Shown: positions 17,032-26,536 of the stretch, piece by piece
Position numbering within the stretch: the first letter of the stretch is position 1
Layout: every line of letters begins with the position of its first letter
Source: Microbacteriaceae bacterium
GTDB taxonomy: Bacteria; Actinomycetota; Actinomycetes; Actinomycetales; Microbacteriaceae
Assembly: GCA_025465095.1 (NCBI GenBank)
Contig: JAODME010000029.1
Span: 1 to 64,000, forward strand
Length of the DNA stretch: 64,000 bases
Reading direction: 5' to 3'
Notes under the pieces: model-generated
Databases searched by the model: none
Told to the model about the DNA's origin: nothing
What the model saw: the letters and a program-made list of their open reading frames with translations, nothing else
Translations under genes and position numbers: made by a program

Positions 17032-18399
17032 ATGCGCAGGAAAGCAGCAATAGGAATCTCGGCGGTAGCTATCGGAGCCCTCGTCGGGCTCGTCGGGTGC
17101 TCCGCCTCCGGGAACGCCGACGAGGACAAGGTCCTCAAGATCAGCTACATCAAGACTGACGCGTTCACGGCGCTCGACACCCTCTTCACCAATGTCAAAG
17201 CTGATTTCGAAGCGGCCAACGAGGGTGTCACCGTCGAACTCCTGCCCGTCGCCGGCACCGACGACGACTACAAGACCAAGCTCGCGCTATCCCAGCGCTC
17301 CGCCGAGACTGCGCCCGATGTCTTCTACGAGGACACCGCAGCGCTCCGGTCAGATGCTGACGCCGGGTTCCTCCTCAACCTCGATGATTACGTTGCCGAG
17401 TGGGAGGACTGGGACCAGTTCGGCGATGCGGCTAAGGCCGCGGGAGCCGGAGATGATGGCAGCATCTACGCGGTCTCGCTGGGGACCGACACGCGGGCAA
17501 TCTGGTATCGGGAGTCGGTCTTCGAAGCCGCTGGCCTGCCGATCCCGTGGGAGCCGGAAACCTGGGAGGACATTCTCGACGCCGCCGCAGCGATCAAGTC
17601 TTCGCAGCCCGGCGTCGTGCCATTCAACCTGTACGCCGGCACCGGCACAGGGGAGGGCTCGAACATGCAGGGCTTCTACGAGCTGCTTTACGGCACTGAG
17701 CTTGGTGGCGACGCGCTCTATGACTCAGAGACGTCTAAATGGGTCACCGGATCCCAGGGGTTCGTCGACTCGTTGACCTTCCTGGACACGCTGTACACCG
17801 AAGGGTACGCGCTCACCCCCGCTCAGGCGCTCGACCCCAACATCTGGCAGGAGGTCTTCGGTACTATGTTCCCCGATGGCACTCTAGGTGCCACGGTCGA
17901 GGGCTCCTACACCCCGTCGTTCTGGGTTGAAGATGGTTCGTACGAGTGGCCCGAGTACGCGGACGAGATGGGTGCAGTGGCCTTCCCGACGCAGGACGGC
18001 CAGGAGCCCGGCGGAGTAAGCATGTCGGGCGGGTGGACTCTCGCCGTCGGCGCCAAGTCGGCCAACCCCGACCTCGCGTTCGAGTTCCTGACGATGGCGC
18101 TCAACAAGGAGAACGCTCTTGCCTATGACAAAGAGAACTCCCAGATCGCAGTGCGCGCCGATGTCGCCGCGGACCCCAGCTACACCGAGGCCAACCCGTT
18201 CATCGCGACCGTGACCGACATCGTCGCTTTCACGCATTTCCGTCCTGCGACCGCCGACTACAACCAGATCTCGGTTGAGATTCAGAAGGCGACAGAGGCA
18301 GTCATCACCGGATCGGCGTCGCCCGAGGAGGCAGCGGCGGCATACGACGAGGCCGTCAAAGGCATCGTGGGCGCCGATGCGGTTGTAGACAAGAGCTAA
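17032..18399 (+). CDS. ABC sugar transporter substrate-binding lipoprotein (mannoside cassette)
   Basis: An extracellular solute-binding protein of family 1 (455 residues). The signal peptide ends in LVGC with the lipid-modified cysteine at residue 23. Typical segments include PDVFYEDT, a W-rich central region, and MSGGWTLAV near two thirds of the length. The ATG at 17032 has AAGGGAG in front; the frame is open much further upstream but that part overlaps the ROK gene. It is the first gene of the transport/alpha-mannosidase operon. Ligand is inferred to be an alpha-mannose-containing oligosaccharide. Confidence 0.88.
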   Translation: MRRKAAIGISAVAIGALVGLVGCSASGNADEDKVLKISYIKTDAFTALDTLFTNVKADFEAANEGVTVELLPVAGTDDDYKTKLALSQRSAETAPDVFYEDTAALRSDADAGFLLNLDDYVAEWEDWDQFGDAAKAAGAGDDGSIYAVSLGTDTRAIWYRESVFEAAGLPIPWEPETWEDILDAAAAIKSSQPGVVPFNLYAGTGTGEGSNMQGFYELLYGTELGGDALYDSETSKWVTGSQGFVDSLTFLDTLYTEGYALTPAQALDPNIWQEVFGTMFPDGTLGATVEGSYTPSFWVEDGSYEWPEYADEMGAVAFPTQDGQEPGGVSMSGGWTLAVGAKSANPDLAFEFLTMALNKENALAYDKENSQIAVRADVAADPSYTEANPFIATVTDIVAFTHFRPATADYNQISVEIQKATEAVITGSASPEEAAAAYDEAVKGIVGADAVVDKS

Positions 18400-18450
18400 T
18401 CACCACGATCATCAGGTGGAACAACCAACGCCGAACAGGAGCGAATCTCT

Positions 18451-19401
18451 GTGACTGCAGGAGTGCTGGCACCACCGCAGCCTTCCGAGCCGCGGCGGGA
18501 CCCGAACGCCGGGCCCCGCCGTGGTCAGGGCCGCCGCATCAGCAAACTGATCCGCATGATCCCGTTGCTGCCGGCGATCGTCCTCATGCTGATCTTCCTG
18601 GCAGGGCCGGTCATCTGGTCACTGTACGGGTCGTTCACCAATGCCTCACTCACGGGTAAGGCCGCAGCTGACCCCCAATGGATCGGTTTCGACAACTACA
18701 CGAAGCTGTTCTCCGACCCGATCTTCCCGTTGTCGGTGGGGCTGACGGTGCTCTTCACGCTGACCTCCGCCGTCATCGCGCAGACCATACTCGGCCTCAG
18801 CCTCGCACTCATCATGACCAAGGCGAACAAGAAAGTTAGCGCGACGATCGGCACCATAATCGTCGCCGCATGGATCTTGCCCGAGATCGTCGCCGCCTTC
18901 GTCGCCTACGCTTTTTTCAGCCAGGACGGCACGCTCAACCAGATTCTCGCCGTATTTGGAATGATCGGGCCGAACTGGCTCTTCAGCTTCCCGATGTTCG
19001 CCGTGATCATGGCGAACATTTGGCGGGGCGCCGCGTTCTCGATGATGATCTATCAAGCCGCCCTGAACGACGTGCCGCCCGAGATCACCGAGGCGGCCAT
19101 GATTGACGGGGCCAGTGGTGCGAAGCGACTGATCTACGTGACGCTGCCGATGATCAAGCAGACGATCACTACGACCTTGATGCTCATCACGCTGCAGACC
19201 CTGTCAATATTCACCCTCATCTTCGTGATGACGGCGGGTGGACCAGGCAATGACAGTACGACGTTGCCGATCTTCGCCTACAAGGAAGCATTCCGCTTCA
19301 GCAACATCGGATACGGAACGGCCATCGCCACCGTGATGCTGGTGGTCGGCGCTATCTTCTCCATCGTCTACATCCGGGCCCTGCGCTCGCCGAAGGAATA
19401 A
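18451..19401 (+). CDS. ABC sugar transporter permease, MalF type (mannoside cassette)
   Basis: The 316-residue protein has a proline/arginine-rich cytoplasmic N-terminus, about six membrane segments and the EAA motif EITEAAMIDGAS near residues 210-221. It starts with GTG after GGAGCG. It stands 51 bases after the binding-protein gene and 4 bases before the second permease. No ATPase is encoded in the operon. Confidence 0.87.
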   Translation: MTAGVLAPPQPSEPRRDPNAGPRRGQGRRISKLIRMIPLLPAIVLMLIFLAGPVIWSLYGSFTNASLTGKAAADPQWIGFDNYTKLFSDPIFPLSVGLTVLFTLTSAVIAQTILGLSLALIMTKANKKVSATIGTIIVAAWILPEIVAAFVAYAFFSQDGTLNQILAVFGMIGPNWLFSFPMFAVIMANIWRGAAFSMMIYQAALNDVPPEITEAAMIDGASGAKRLIYVTLPMIKQTITTTLMLITLQTLSIFTLIFVMTAGGPGNDSTTLPIFAYKEAFRFSNIGYGTAIATVMLVVGAIFSIVYIRALRSPKE

Positions 19402-19405
19402 GGCG

Positions 19406-20299
19406 ATGACAGCCACCACCACTCGCGTCGCCGCTCCGCTTTCGGCGCCGAGGAAAGCGCCGCGGTCGACCACCGCACCTTCAAAGCGCATGTCCGCCTT
19501 CTTCGCCAACGCCTCGCTCATTGCTATCGGGTTCTGCTTTCTGCTGCCACTTACCTGGCTCGTGCTCGCCTCGTTCGACACCCAGGCCACCTACCAGACC
19601 GAGCTGCCGCAAGAACTGTCGCTCGACAACTTCTCCGCCGTATTGACCCCCGAGCTGACATTCCTGCCGCTGTGGAACAGTTTTGTCATCTCCGTCTCCA
19701 CCGCCGTCATCACGGTCGTCGTCGCGCTGCTAGCTGCGTATCCGCTGTCGCGATATCAAGCTCGTTTCAACAAGCCATTCATGTACGTCGTGCTGTTCGG
19801 CACGTGCCTCCCGATCACTGCCATCATGGTGCCGGTCTACGCTCTGTTCGTAGCGCTCAACCTGCTCGACTCGATTCCCGGAACGATCGCCTTCCTATCG
19901 GCGTCGTCGCTACCGGTGGCTATCTACATGGCCAAGAACTTCATGGACTCCGTGCCCATCAGTTTGGAAGAGGCTGCGTGGATGGACGGAGCATCGGCCA
20001 TGCGGGCACTTCGCACAATCGTCATTCCATTGATGCGACCCGGCATCGCGGTTGTCTCGATCTACGTGTTCTTTGCCGCGTGGGGCAACTTTTTTGTGCC
20101 GTTCGTGCTGCTGCTCTCACCGAGCAAGCAGCCTGCGGCCATCAGCATCTACAGCTTTTTCGGGCAGTACGGAACGATCGCCTACGGGCAGCTCGCGGCA
20201 TTCTCTCTGATCTACGCGGTACCGGTGATCGCTCTGTACGTCTTCGTCTCACGCGGGATCGGCGGATCTTTCGCCCTCGCGGGTGCCGTCAAGGGTTGA
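19406..20299 (+). CDS. ABC sugar transporter permease, MalG type (mannoside cassette)
   Basis: The 297-residue protein has a basic cytoplasmic N-terminus, six predicted membrane segments and the EAA motif SLEEAAWMDGAS near residues 188-199. It pairs with the preceding MalF-type permease and is followed after 62 bases by the GH38 alpha-mannosidase gene. Confidence 0.87.
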   Translation: MTATTTRVAAPLSAPRKAPRSTTAPSKRMSAFFANASLIAIGFCFLLPLTWLVLASFDTQATYQTELPQELSLDNFSAVLTPELTFLPLWNSFVISVSTAVITVVVALLAAYPLSRYQARFNKPFMYVVLFGTCLPITAIMVPVYALFVALNLLDSIPGTIAFLSASSLPVAIYMAKNFMDSVPISLEEAAWMDGASAMRALRTIVIPLMRPGIAVVSIYVFFAAWGNFFVPFVLLLSPSKQPAAISIYSFFGQYGTIAYGQLAAFSLIYAVPVIALYVFVSRGIGGSFALAGAVKG

Positions 20300-20361
20300 T
20301 CACAGATCATTCACGCCCACACCTCACCGGTGGGGCATCGTTCAACGGCTAAGGAGCCAAC

Positions 20362-23300
20362 ATGCACGACAACCGGGTCCTCGTTGAAGCGCGCATCGAG
20401 CGCTTCACCCGCGAGCGCATCCTTCCCGCGGTCTACCGGCAGCGGGTGCCGCTCGAAGTCAAGGCGTGGGAGGTGCCAGACGAGCCGGTTCCCTTCGCAG
20501 AAGCCGTTGCGCAAAATTATCAGCCGTTCTCGATCGGGGCGAGTTGGGGAAGGCCGTGGAGCACCACCTGGTTCCACCTCACCGGGCAGGTACCGTCGGC
20601 TTGGGATATCAAAGGCACTCGCCCCGAAGTCGTCGTAGATTTGGGGTACACGATCACGCTGCCGGGATTTCAGGCAGAGGGCACCGCGTACGACCCGCAG
20701 GGTTGCATCCTCAAAGCTATCGAGCCCCTCAACAGCTACATTCCGGCAGGCGCCGCAGGCGATGCGATCGATATCTACCTGGAGGCTGCGGCGAACCCCA
20801 ACGTTGCCGGCCTTTTCACCTTCGAGGTCACGGGGCTCGGCGACAAGGCCACCTCCGGCGACCAGCACGCTTACCAGTTGCGCACACTCGAGCTCGGGCT
20901 GCTCGACGTCGAAGTGTGGGAGTTGCTGCAAGACGTCTGGACACTAGCCGGACTCATGGCGGAACTGCCCCTGGCACTTCCGCGCCGTCTTGAGATCATG
21001 CAGGCACTCGACCGCATGGTCGACACCGTCGACCCGGAGGATGTGTCGGGCACGGCTGCCGCTGGTCGCGCCGTGCTGGCAGACGTCCTGGCCCGACCCG
21101 CGTACGCCAGCGCCCACCGTCTCGCGGCGGTCGGTCACGCTCACCTCGATTCGGCCTGGCTGTGGCCGGTGCGAGAGACTGTGCGCAAGGTTGCGCGCAC
21201 CTTCTCCAACGTGGTCGCCCTCATGGAAGAGGATCCGGATTTCACTTTCGCGGCCTCGAGTGCGCAGCAGTTCGCATGGCTGCAAGAGCACTACCCCGAG
21301 CTTTTTGAACGCGTAAAGAGGCAGGTTGCGGCGGGGCGCTTCGTGCCCGTCGGCGGCATGTGGGTCGAGTCCGACACGAATCTGCCGGGCGGCGAGGCGA
21401 TGGCCCGCCAATTCGTCGCGGGCAAAAGGTACTTCATCGAGGAGCTCGGCGTCGAGCCGCTCGAGGTCTGGCTGCCCGACTCGTTTGGCTACAGTGCCGC
21501 ACTTCCGCAAATCGTCGCCGCTGCCGGGTCGAGATGGTTCCTCACGCAGAAGATTTCGTGGAACGAGACGAACCGGATGCCGCATCACACCTTCTGGTGG
21601 GAGGGCATCGATGGCACCCGGGTGTTCACGCACTTCCCACCCGTCGACACTTACAGCTCCGATGTCTCTGGGCGCGAACTCGCGAAGGCCGAGCGCCAGT
21701 ACGCCGAGAAAGGTGCCGGCACTACCTCACTGCTGCCCTTCGGCTGGGGCGACGGTGGGGGAGGGCCGACCCGTGAGATGCTCGCTGCCGCGACGCGCAC
21801 CGCGAATCTCGAGGGCTCGCCGCGCGTGTCGTTGTCGACCCCTCAGGGGTTCTTCGAGACGGCCGAGGCCGAGTACGCGGACGCACCCGTCTGGTCCGGG
21901 GAGCTCTACCTCGAATTCCACCGTGGCACCTATACCTCCCAGGCCAAGACGAAGCGTGGCAATCGTCGCAGCGAGCACCTGTTGCGCGAGGCCGAGCTAT
22001 GGGCGAGCGCTGCCGCCGTGCTGCGCGGAGCCGCCTACCCGTATGACGCTCTCGAGAAGGCCTGGCGCACGGTGTTGCTGCAACAGTTCCACGACATCCT
22101 TCCGGGATCGTCTATCGCGTGGGTGCACCAGGAGGCGGAGCGCAACTATGCCGACGTCGCCGAGGTCCTCGGCGAGCTCATCAGGAGCTCAATCGAATCA
22201 CTCGCGGGGGAGGGTAACGACGTATTGACCTTCAATGCTGGACCGTATCCCCGCGATGGTGTGCGTGCCTTAGGGGCGTCGGTTCGCGCTCCTGGCGCAG
22301 AATCGCGCGTGACGCCGGAGGGCGACGGTTATCTGCTTGAGAACGCTGCGGTGCGCGTGATCGTCAACGGGAACGGGCTCGTCACCTCGATGCTCGATCT
22401 GGTCGCCGATCGCGAGACTATTCCTGCGGGAGAATTCGGCAACCTTCTCCAGCTATTTCGCGACACCCCCAACCAATGGGATGCATGGGACATCGACGAG
22501 AGCTACAAACGCGGCGGTCGTGATCTCATCGAAGCAGACTCGGTCACCCTCACCGAGGATCGCTGCGGGGTGCGCATCACACGCTCGTTCGGAGATTCGA
22601 GGGTCGAACAGGAGCTTCGTCTCGACGGCGAGAGCGGAGCGCTGGATATCGAGACGGTCATTGACTGGCACGAGACCCAGAAGTTGTTGAAGCTTGCCTT
22701 CCCGCTCGACGTGCACGCGGACCGCGCCGCGTCCGAGGTTCAGTTCGGGCACGTCTATCGCCCGACCCACGCCAATACGTCATGGGATGCCGCACGGTTC
22801 GAGACTTCGGCGCACCGATGGGTGCACGTGGGTGAGCCGGGCTACGGAGTGTCCCTGGCCAATGACGCCAGCTATGGCTACGACATTCGCCGTCACGAGC
22901 GCACGAGTGGAGGCAGCTCAACGGTGGTGCGCGTGTCCCTTCTGCGTGCAGCGCTCTTCCCTGACCCGGAAGCCGACCAGGGCCACCAAGAGTTCCGGAT
23001 TGCGGTCAAGGTGGGAGCGGAGATCAAACACGCCGTCGAAGAGGGTTACCGCCTCAACTTGCCGCTGCGGCACGTGACCGGATCGGCCGACAGGATGACG
23101 GCACCTTTCGTTGCCGTCGACGTTCCGGGAATCGTCGTCGAAGCCGTCAAGCTGGCTGAGGACAGGTCTGGCGATATCGTCGTGCGTCTGTACGAGGCCT
23201 TCGGTGCCAAGGCCCGCGGAGTGTTAACCACGGGCTTCGACTGGACGAGTGTCGACGAAACCGACCTGCTCGAGCGCGTCATCGAGAGGAGCGCCACGAC

Positions 23301-23388
23301 GAGCGGGTCCGACGGCAGCATTGCGCTGTCGCTGCGGCCGTTCCAGATCGTCACGTTGAGGCTGGTCCGTCCGTCCGGCGCGCACTAG
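20362..23388 (+). CDS. GH38 alpha-mannosidase
   Basis: A full-length (1008 residues) bacterial/class II-type alpha-mannosidase. The N-terminal region (about 1-240) is a beta-sandwich-like domain, then the catalytic (beta/alpha)7 domain has zinc ligands H261 and D263 in HAHLDSAW, the nucleophile D373 in LPDSFGYS, and H577 in QQFHDILPGSS. The C-terminal half is beta-sandwich. No signal peptide is present, so it works in the cytoplasm on imported mannosides. AAGGAGCC lies just before the ATG. It is the last gene of the ROK-controlled operon, and it defines the likely substrate of the importer as a manno-oligosaccharide. Confidence 0.92.
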   Translation: MHDNRVLVEARIERFTRERILPAVYRQRVPLEVKAWEVPDEPVPFAEAVAQNYQPFSIGASWGRPWSTTWFHLTGQVPSAWDIKGTRPEVVVDLGYTITLPGFQAEGTAYDPQGCILKAIEPLNSYIPAGAAGDAIDIYLEAAANPNVAGLFTFEVTGLGDKATSGDQHAYQLRTLELGLLDVEVWELLQDVWTLAGLMAELPLALPRRLEIMQALDRMVDTVDPEDVSGTAAAGRAVLADVLARPAYASAHRLAAVGHAHLDSAWLWPVRETVRKVARTFSNVVALMEEDPDFTFAASSAQQFAWLQEHYPELFERVKRQVAAGRFVPVGGMWVESDTNLPGGEAMARQFVAGKRYFIEELGVEPLEVWLPDSFGYSAALPQIVAAAGSRWFLTQKISWNETNRMPHHTFWWEGIDGTRVFTHFPPVDTYSSDVSGRELAKAERQYAEKGAGTTSLLPFGWGDGGGGPTREMLAAATRTANLEGSPRVSLSTPQGFFETAEAEYADAPVWSGELYLEFHRGTYTSQAKTKRGNRRSEHLLREAELWASAAAVLRGAAYPYDALEKAWRTVLLQQFHDILPGSSIAWVHQEAERNYADVAEVLGELIRSSIESLAGEGNDVLTFNAGPYPRDGVRALGASVRAPGAESRVTPEGDGYLLENAAVRVIVNGNGLVTSMLDLVADRETIPAGEFGNLLQLFRDTPNQWDAWDIDESYKRGGRDLIEADSVTLTEDRCGVRITRSFGDSRVEQELRLDGESGALDIETVIDWHETQKLLKLAFPLDVHADRAASEVQFGHVYRPTHANTSWDAARFETSAHRWVHVGEPGYGVSLANDASYGYDIRRHERTSGGSSTVVRVSLLRAALFPDPEADQGHQEFRIAVKVGAEIKHAVEEGYRLNLPLRHVTGSADRMTAPFVAVDVPGIVVEAVKLAEDRSGDIVVRLYEAFGAKARGVLTTGFDWTSVDETDLLERVIERSATTSGSDGSIALSLRPFQIVTLRLVRPSGAH

Positions 23389-23532
23389 CCCTCCGGATTG
23401 CCCACCCGACCGAGCAGGCGTTCTATGCTCAGCCAAACTGACCGCTATCAGCTGGCGGGAATCGAATAGCGCGAGTCTCGATCAGACCCAAAACGGTTTA
23501 TTCTGCCAGGCTCGTGGGCGCCCACCTCGCTC

Positions 23533-24537
23533 TCACTGGGTGACCTGCGTCTGCTGTTTCGCAAGCTCCGGCAGCAGCTCGGTGGTTGCCCGTTCCATCT
23601 GCTCTGATTGACGGAAAGACGCGAATCGCAGGATCGGCACGTCCAGACCACGGTCTGTGTACTGCCCCAGCCGTTTCAGGACGGTCTCCGTGGGGCCGTA
23701 CGCGCCCCATCGGTCGAGCACCTCGTCGGTGGCATCTATTGAGTAGTAGACATCGAGGAACCGCTTTGCTTCCGCCCGTGCCGCCGCTACATCATCGTCC
23801 AGATTGATCATGAGGTGAACTGCGGAGGACATCGCCCGGCTGTCTCGGCCGTGGAACTCGGCGCGCTCGCGAACCTCGTCCCACCGCTGACCGAATTCTT
23901 CCGGTGTGATCATGGTGCTTTGCCAACCGTCGGCAAGCCGGCCGACGCGATCGATCGCTGCCGCGAATCGGTGGGGAGGCAACTTGCTCGGGTTCGGGTT
24001 GCTCGCGATCCAAATCGGGCAGGGGTTTTGGACCGGCTTCGGCTGTAGGTCGACCTCGGGGAACGACCAGAAGTCGCCATCGGCGGAGGTGGGACCGTCC
24101 CAGAGGCGCCGGATGAGTTGGATCGACTCCTCTAGTCGCGGCACGCGCTCGCTTCCCTTAACCCCCATCGCCTGAAGCTCGCCGACTACGTTGGTTCCGC
24201 TGCGGGCGGTGGTTGCGCCGAGGCAGACGGCGAGGATCGTGCGCCCGCCCGAAACGACGTCGAGACTCGCCCATTGCGTTGCAAAGAGCACGGGTTGGCG
24301 AAGCGGGAATGTCGCGAGACAGCAGACCCCGAGCTTCACGCGAGTGGTTCGTGCGCTGATCGCGGCAAGGGACACGACCGACTCGAGTCGTGGCTTCGCC
24401 AGCAGACCGTCGCCTACCCATACGGAGTCGAAGTAATCGCTGTTATCCGCATACTCCGCCAACTCCAGCATCTCGGGAACGGTGATGGCCCCGAATAGGA
24501 TTCCTCGATTGGGGAGGCTGAGACCGATTCCGTGCAT
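23533..24537 (-). CDS. LLM-class flavin/F420-dependent oxidoreductase
   Basis: A bacterial-luciferase-fold protein of normal length (334 residues). Visible features are the N-terminal GLSLPNRG strand, EYADNSDYFDSVWVGD near residues 27-42, RVKLGVCCL near 67-75, and RLEESIQLIRRLWDGP near 130-145. Such enzymes use FMNH2 or reduced F420 for oxidative attack on, or reduction of, small molecules. It is the last gene of a group with an SsuABC-type importer, like alkanesulfonate monooxygenase SsuD with its transporter, but overall it looks closer to the F420-type branch and the substrate is not known. ATG preceded by GGAAGGAA. Confidence 0.8.
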   Translation of the reverse strand: MHGIGLSLPNRGILFGAITVPEMLELAEYADNSDYFDSVWVGDGLLAKPRLESVVSLAAISARTTRVKLGVCCLATFPLRQPVLFATQWASLDVVSGGRTILAVCLGATTARSGTNVVGELQAMGVKGSERVPRLEESIQLIRRLWDGPTSADGDFWSFPEVDLQPKPVQNPCPIWIASNPNPSKLPPHRFAAAIDRVGRLADGWQSTMITPEEFGQRWDEVRERAEFHGRDSRAMSSAVHLMINLDDDVAAARAEAKRFLDVYYSIDATDEVLDRWGAYGPTETVLKRLGQYTDRGLDVPILRFASFRQSEQMERATTELLPELAKQQTQVTQ

Positions 24538-24647
24538 GTGGTTCCTTCCTGATCAGGTGTCGCTGTTTCGCACTGCGCCCATGCCCGCATCCACAGCGAG
24601 TGGACGGCTCGTTGCGACCATCTCCCTGTAGACACGGGCGTCAGCTT

Positions 24648-25652
24648 TCAGCTCTTGTTCACTTCGGCGATGAGGTCATAGTCGACAAGGGATGCGGGCG
24701 ACGCGTCGGTGTACTCGCCGAGCGAGATGTACATAGCATCCATGGCGTTCCACCGTTCCTCGGTCAGCGGCGTCTCACCGCTCCTCGCGTACATCCCAAC
24801 CCCGACGTAGTAGTCGTAGATCTCGGGAAGGAAGTCGGGATTGACGTCGGGAAGCTGCTTCTCCGCCTCGGCGATCCAAGCGTCCTTATCGTTGTAGAAG
24901 TCGTCATAACTCGCCTGCACCTCGCGCAGGAAATCCGCGACGGCGTCGCGATTCTGTTCAAGGAACTCCGAATTGACGACCCATACGGTGTTGATGACGG
25001 CACCGCTCTCGCCTTCCAGATCAGACCAGTTGGCCAGTACGTTGAAGTCGCCTTCCTCCTGCAAGGTCAAGACGTCGCCGTACTCGAGTGCAGTCGCGTC
25101 GATCCGTCCGGCCACCATTGCGGCGGCCCGGTTCGGAGACTCGGGAAGCGCGCTCCAGTCGATGGTGTCGAAAATCTCCGGCGACTCCTGGTTGACCCAC
25201 TCCTTGGGCAGGACCTCCGTCAGGGAGCCTGCGCCATGATAGGCAACGCTCCGTCCTTCCAAGTCGGCCACGCTGGCAATGTCGCTCTGTGCGACGAACA
25301 CGAACTCGGGCAGCAGTTGCGAGGGGTAGATCACGGTGATCGGAACGCCCGCCTGGCCGGCGTTGACAGCGCTTGTAGCGTCGATGTTCGCGATGTCGAA
25401 GTTGCCGTTGACGATGCCCGCGACCGCCGCATCGTTATCGGTGAGTTTTTCAATCTCCGCCCCTGAGTCGACAATCGCGCGGTATTCGGCGATGTCGTTG
25501 GGGTCGAGGTCGGACGCGAAGGCGACCGTGAGTGCCGGGGCAGCGTCCGATGCCTCCGTTGGAGCGCCCGCTCCTCCGCTGCAGGCGCTAAGGGTGAATA
25601 CTGTCGCTAGGGCGGCGCCGATCGTAGCGGCGGTTCTTGAACCTCGTGCCAT
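24648..25652 (-). CDS. SsuA/NMT1-like ABC substrate-binding lipoprotein
   Basis: The 334-residue protein has a lipoprotein signal ending in LSAC (cysteine at residue 24) and the layout of aliphatic-sulfonate/taurine/nitrate-type binding proteins: an N-terminal lobe with GNFDIANIDA near 87-96, then the second-lobe motif LEGRSVAYHGAGS near 130-142, and helical C-terminus with EYTDASPASLVDYD. The ATG at 25652 was chosen over the longer frame because AAGGAACAG precedes it. It is the third gene of the ATPase-permease-binding protein operon. Ligand unknown; probably a small sulfonate, carboxylate or heterocycle handled by the LLM enzyme. Confidence 0.85.
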   Translation of the reverse strand: MARGSRTAATIGAALATVFTLSACSGGAGAPTEASDAAPALTVAFASDLDPNDIAEYRAIVDSGAEIEKLTDNDAAVAGIVNGNFDIANIDATSAVNAGQAGVPITVIYPSQLLPEFVFVAQSDIASVADLEGRSVAYHGAGSLTEVLPKEWVNQESPEIFDTIDWSALPESPNRAAAMVAGRIDATALEYGDVLTLQEEGDFNVLANWSDLEGESGAVINTVWVVNSEFLEQNRDAVADFLREVQASYDDFYNDKDAWIAEAEKQLPDVNPDFLPEIYDYYVGVGMYARSGETPLTEERWNAMDAMYISLGEYTDASPASLVDYDLIAEVNKS

Positions 25653-25711
25653 GTGCTGTTCCTTTCTTCGGTGTCCCGTCCGGTCGGAGCGGGGACGGCT
25701 TCGTCGCAACC

Positions 25712-26524
25712 TCAGCTGCTACTGGCGGGACGCCAGGGAAGGAGCGCTCGCTCCGCCACCTGCACGAGCCCCGAGAGAGCAACGCCGAGAAGCGCGATGG
25801 TGATCACGCCGACGAATACCTGGTCGGTGCGGTAATAGTTCGCCGCGCTGCTGATGAGGCCGCCGAGACCTGTCACTGCAAAAAGCAACTCGGCGATGAC
25901 CATCCCCTTGACGGCGCGAGAGATTCCCATTCGCAACCCGGCGAAGATATACGGCATCGAGGCAAATGAGACGACACGGGTGAAGAGTTGCCAGCGGTTC
26001 GCGCCGAAGGCTCTCGCGGCTTCCGTCAGCTTGGTGTCGACGTTCTGAACGCCCGTGGCCGTGCTGATCAGGATCTCGAACACACAGAAAAGGACCACGG
26101 TGATCGTTCGAGCTTCAAAACCAAGGCCGAACCAGATGATGAAGACTGGAACGAGCGCGGCAATGGGAATCACATATGCAGCGGACACAAATGGGTTCAG
26201 CGTACGGCCCACCGGTCTATACCAGCCCATCATGAATCCCACCGAGATACCGAACACGGCGGCGATGGCGAAACCGGCGAGGAGCGAACTGAGACTGTCG
26301 AGCAAGGCTGCGACGAGTGCTCCGGTACTCAGCATCTCGAGAAACGCCGACCAAAGTGACGAGGGTGGCGCAAGGAAGAATGTGCCGACGTTGCGCCCGA
26401 CCACCTCCCATGTGACGATGAGGGCCACCAGTAGGACGAGTTGAACAACCCTCTCCAGGTTGACAAGGTTTCGCTTGACCACAGTTGGCCAACTGAGTTG
26501 TTCGCGTTCAATGAGCGCAGGCAC
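25712..26524 (-). CDS. SsuC/TauC-like ABC permease
   Basis: The 270-residue protein has about six membrane segments and the EAA-type motif LTEAARAFGAN near residues 166-176, typical of sulfonate/taurine/nitrate transporter permeases. It lies between the ATPase and binding-protein genes on the same strand, 12 bases from the ATPase gene. Confidence 0.86.
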   Translation of the reverse strand: MPALIEREQLSWPTVVKRNLVNLERVVQLVLLVALIVTWEVVGRNVGTFFLAPPSSLWSAFLEMLSTGALVAALLDSLSSLLAGFAIAAVFGISVGFMMGWYRPVGRTLNPFVSAAYVIPIAALVPVFIIWFGLGFEARTITVVLFCVFEILISTATGVQNVDTKLTEAARAFGANRWQLFTRVVSFASMPYIFAGLRMGISRAVKGMVIAELLFAVTGLGGLISSAANYYRTDQVFVGVITIALLGVALSGLVQVAERALLPWRPASSS

Positions 26525-26536
26525 AGGGCTTCTCCT

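Noticed and set aside
20310-20340. CCTCACC-GGTGGGG palindrome before the mannosidase gene
   Set aside because: The arms have no loop and include a G-T pair. It is too weak to call an operator or terminator.
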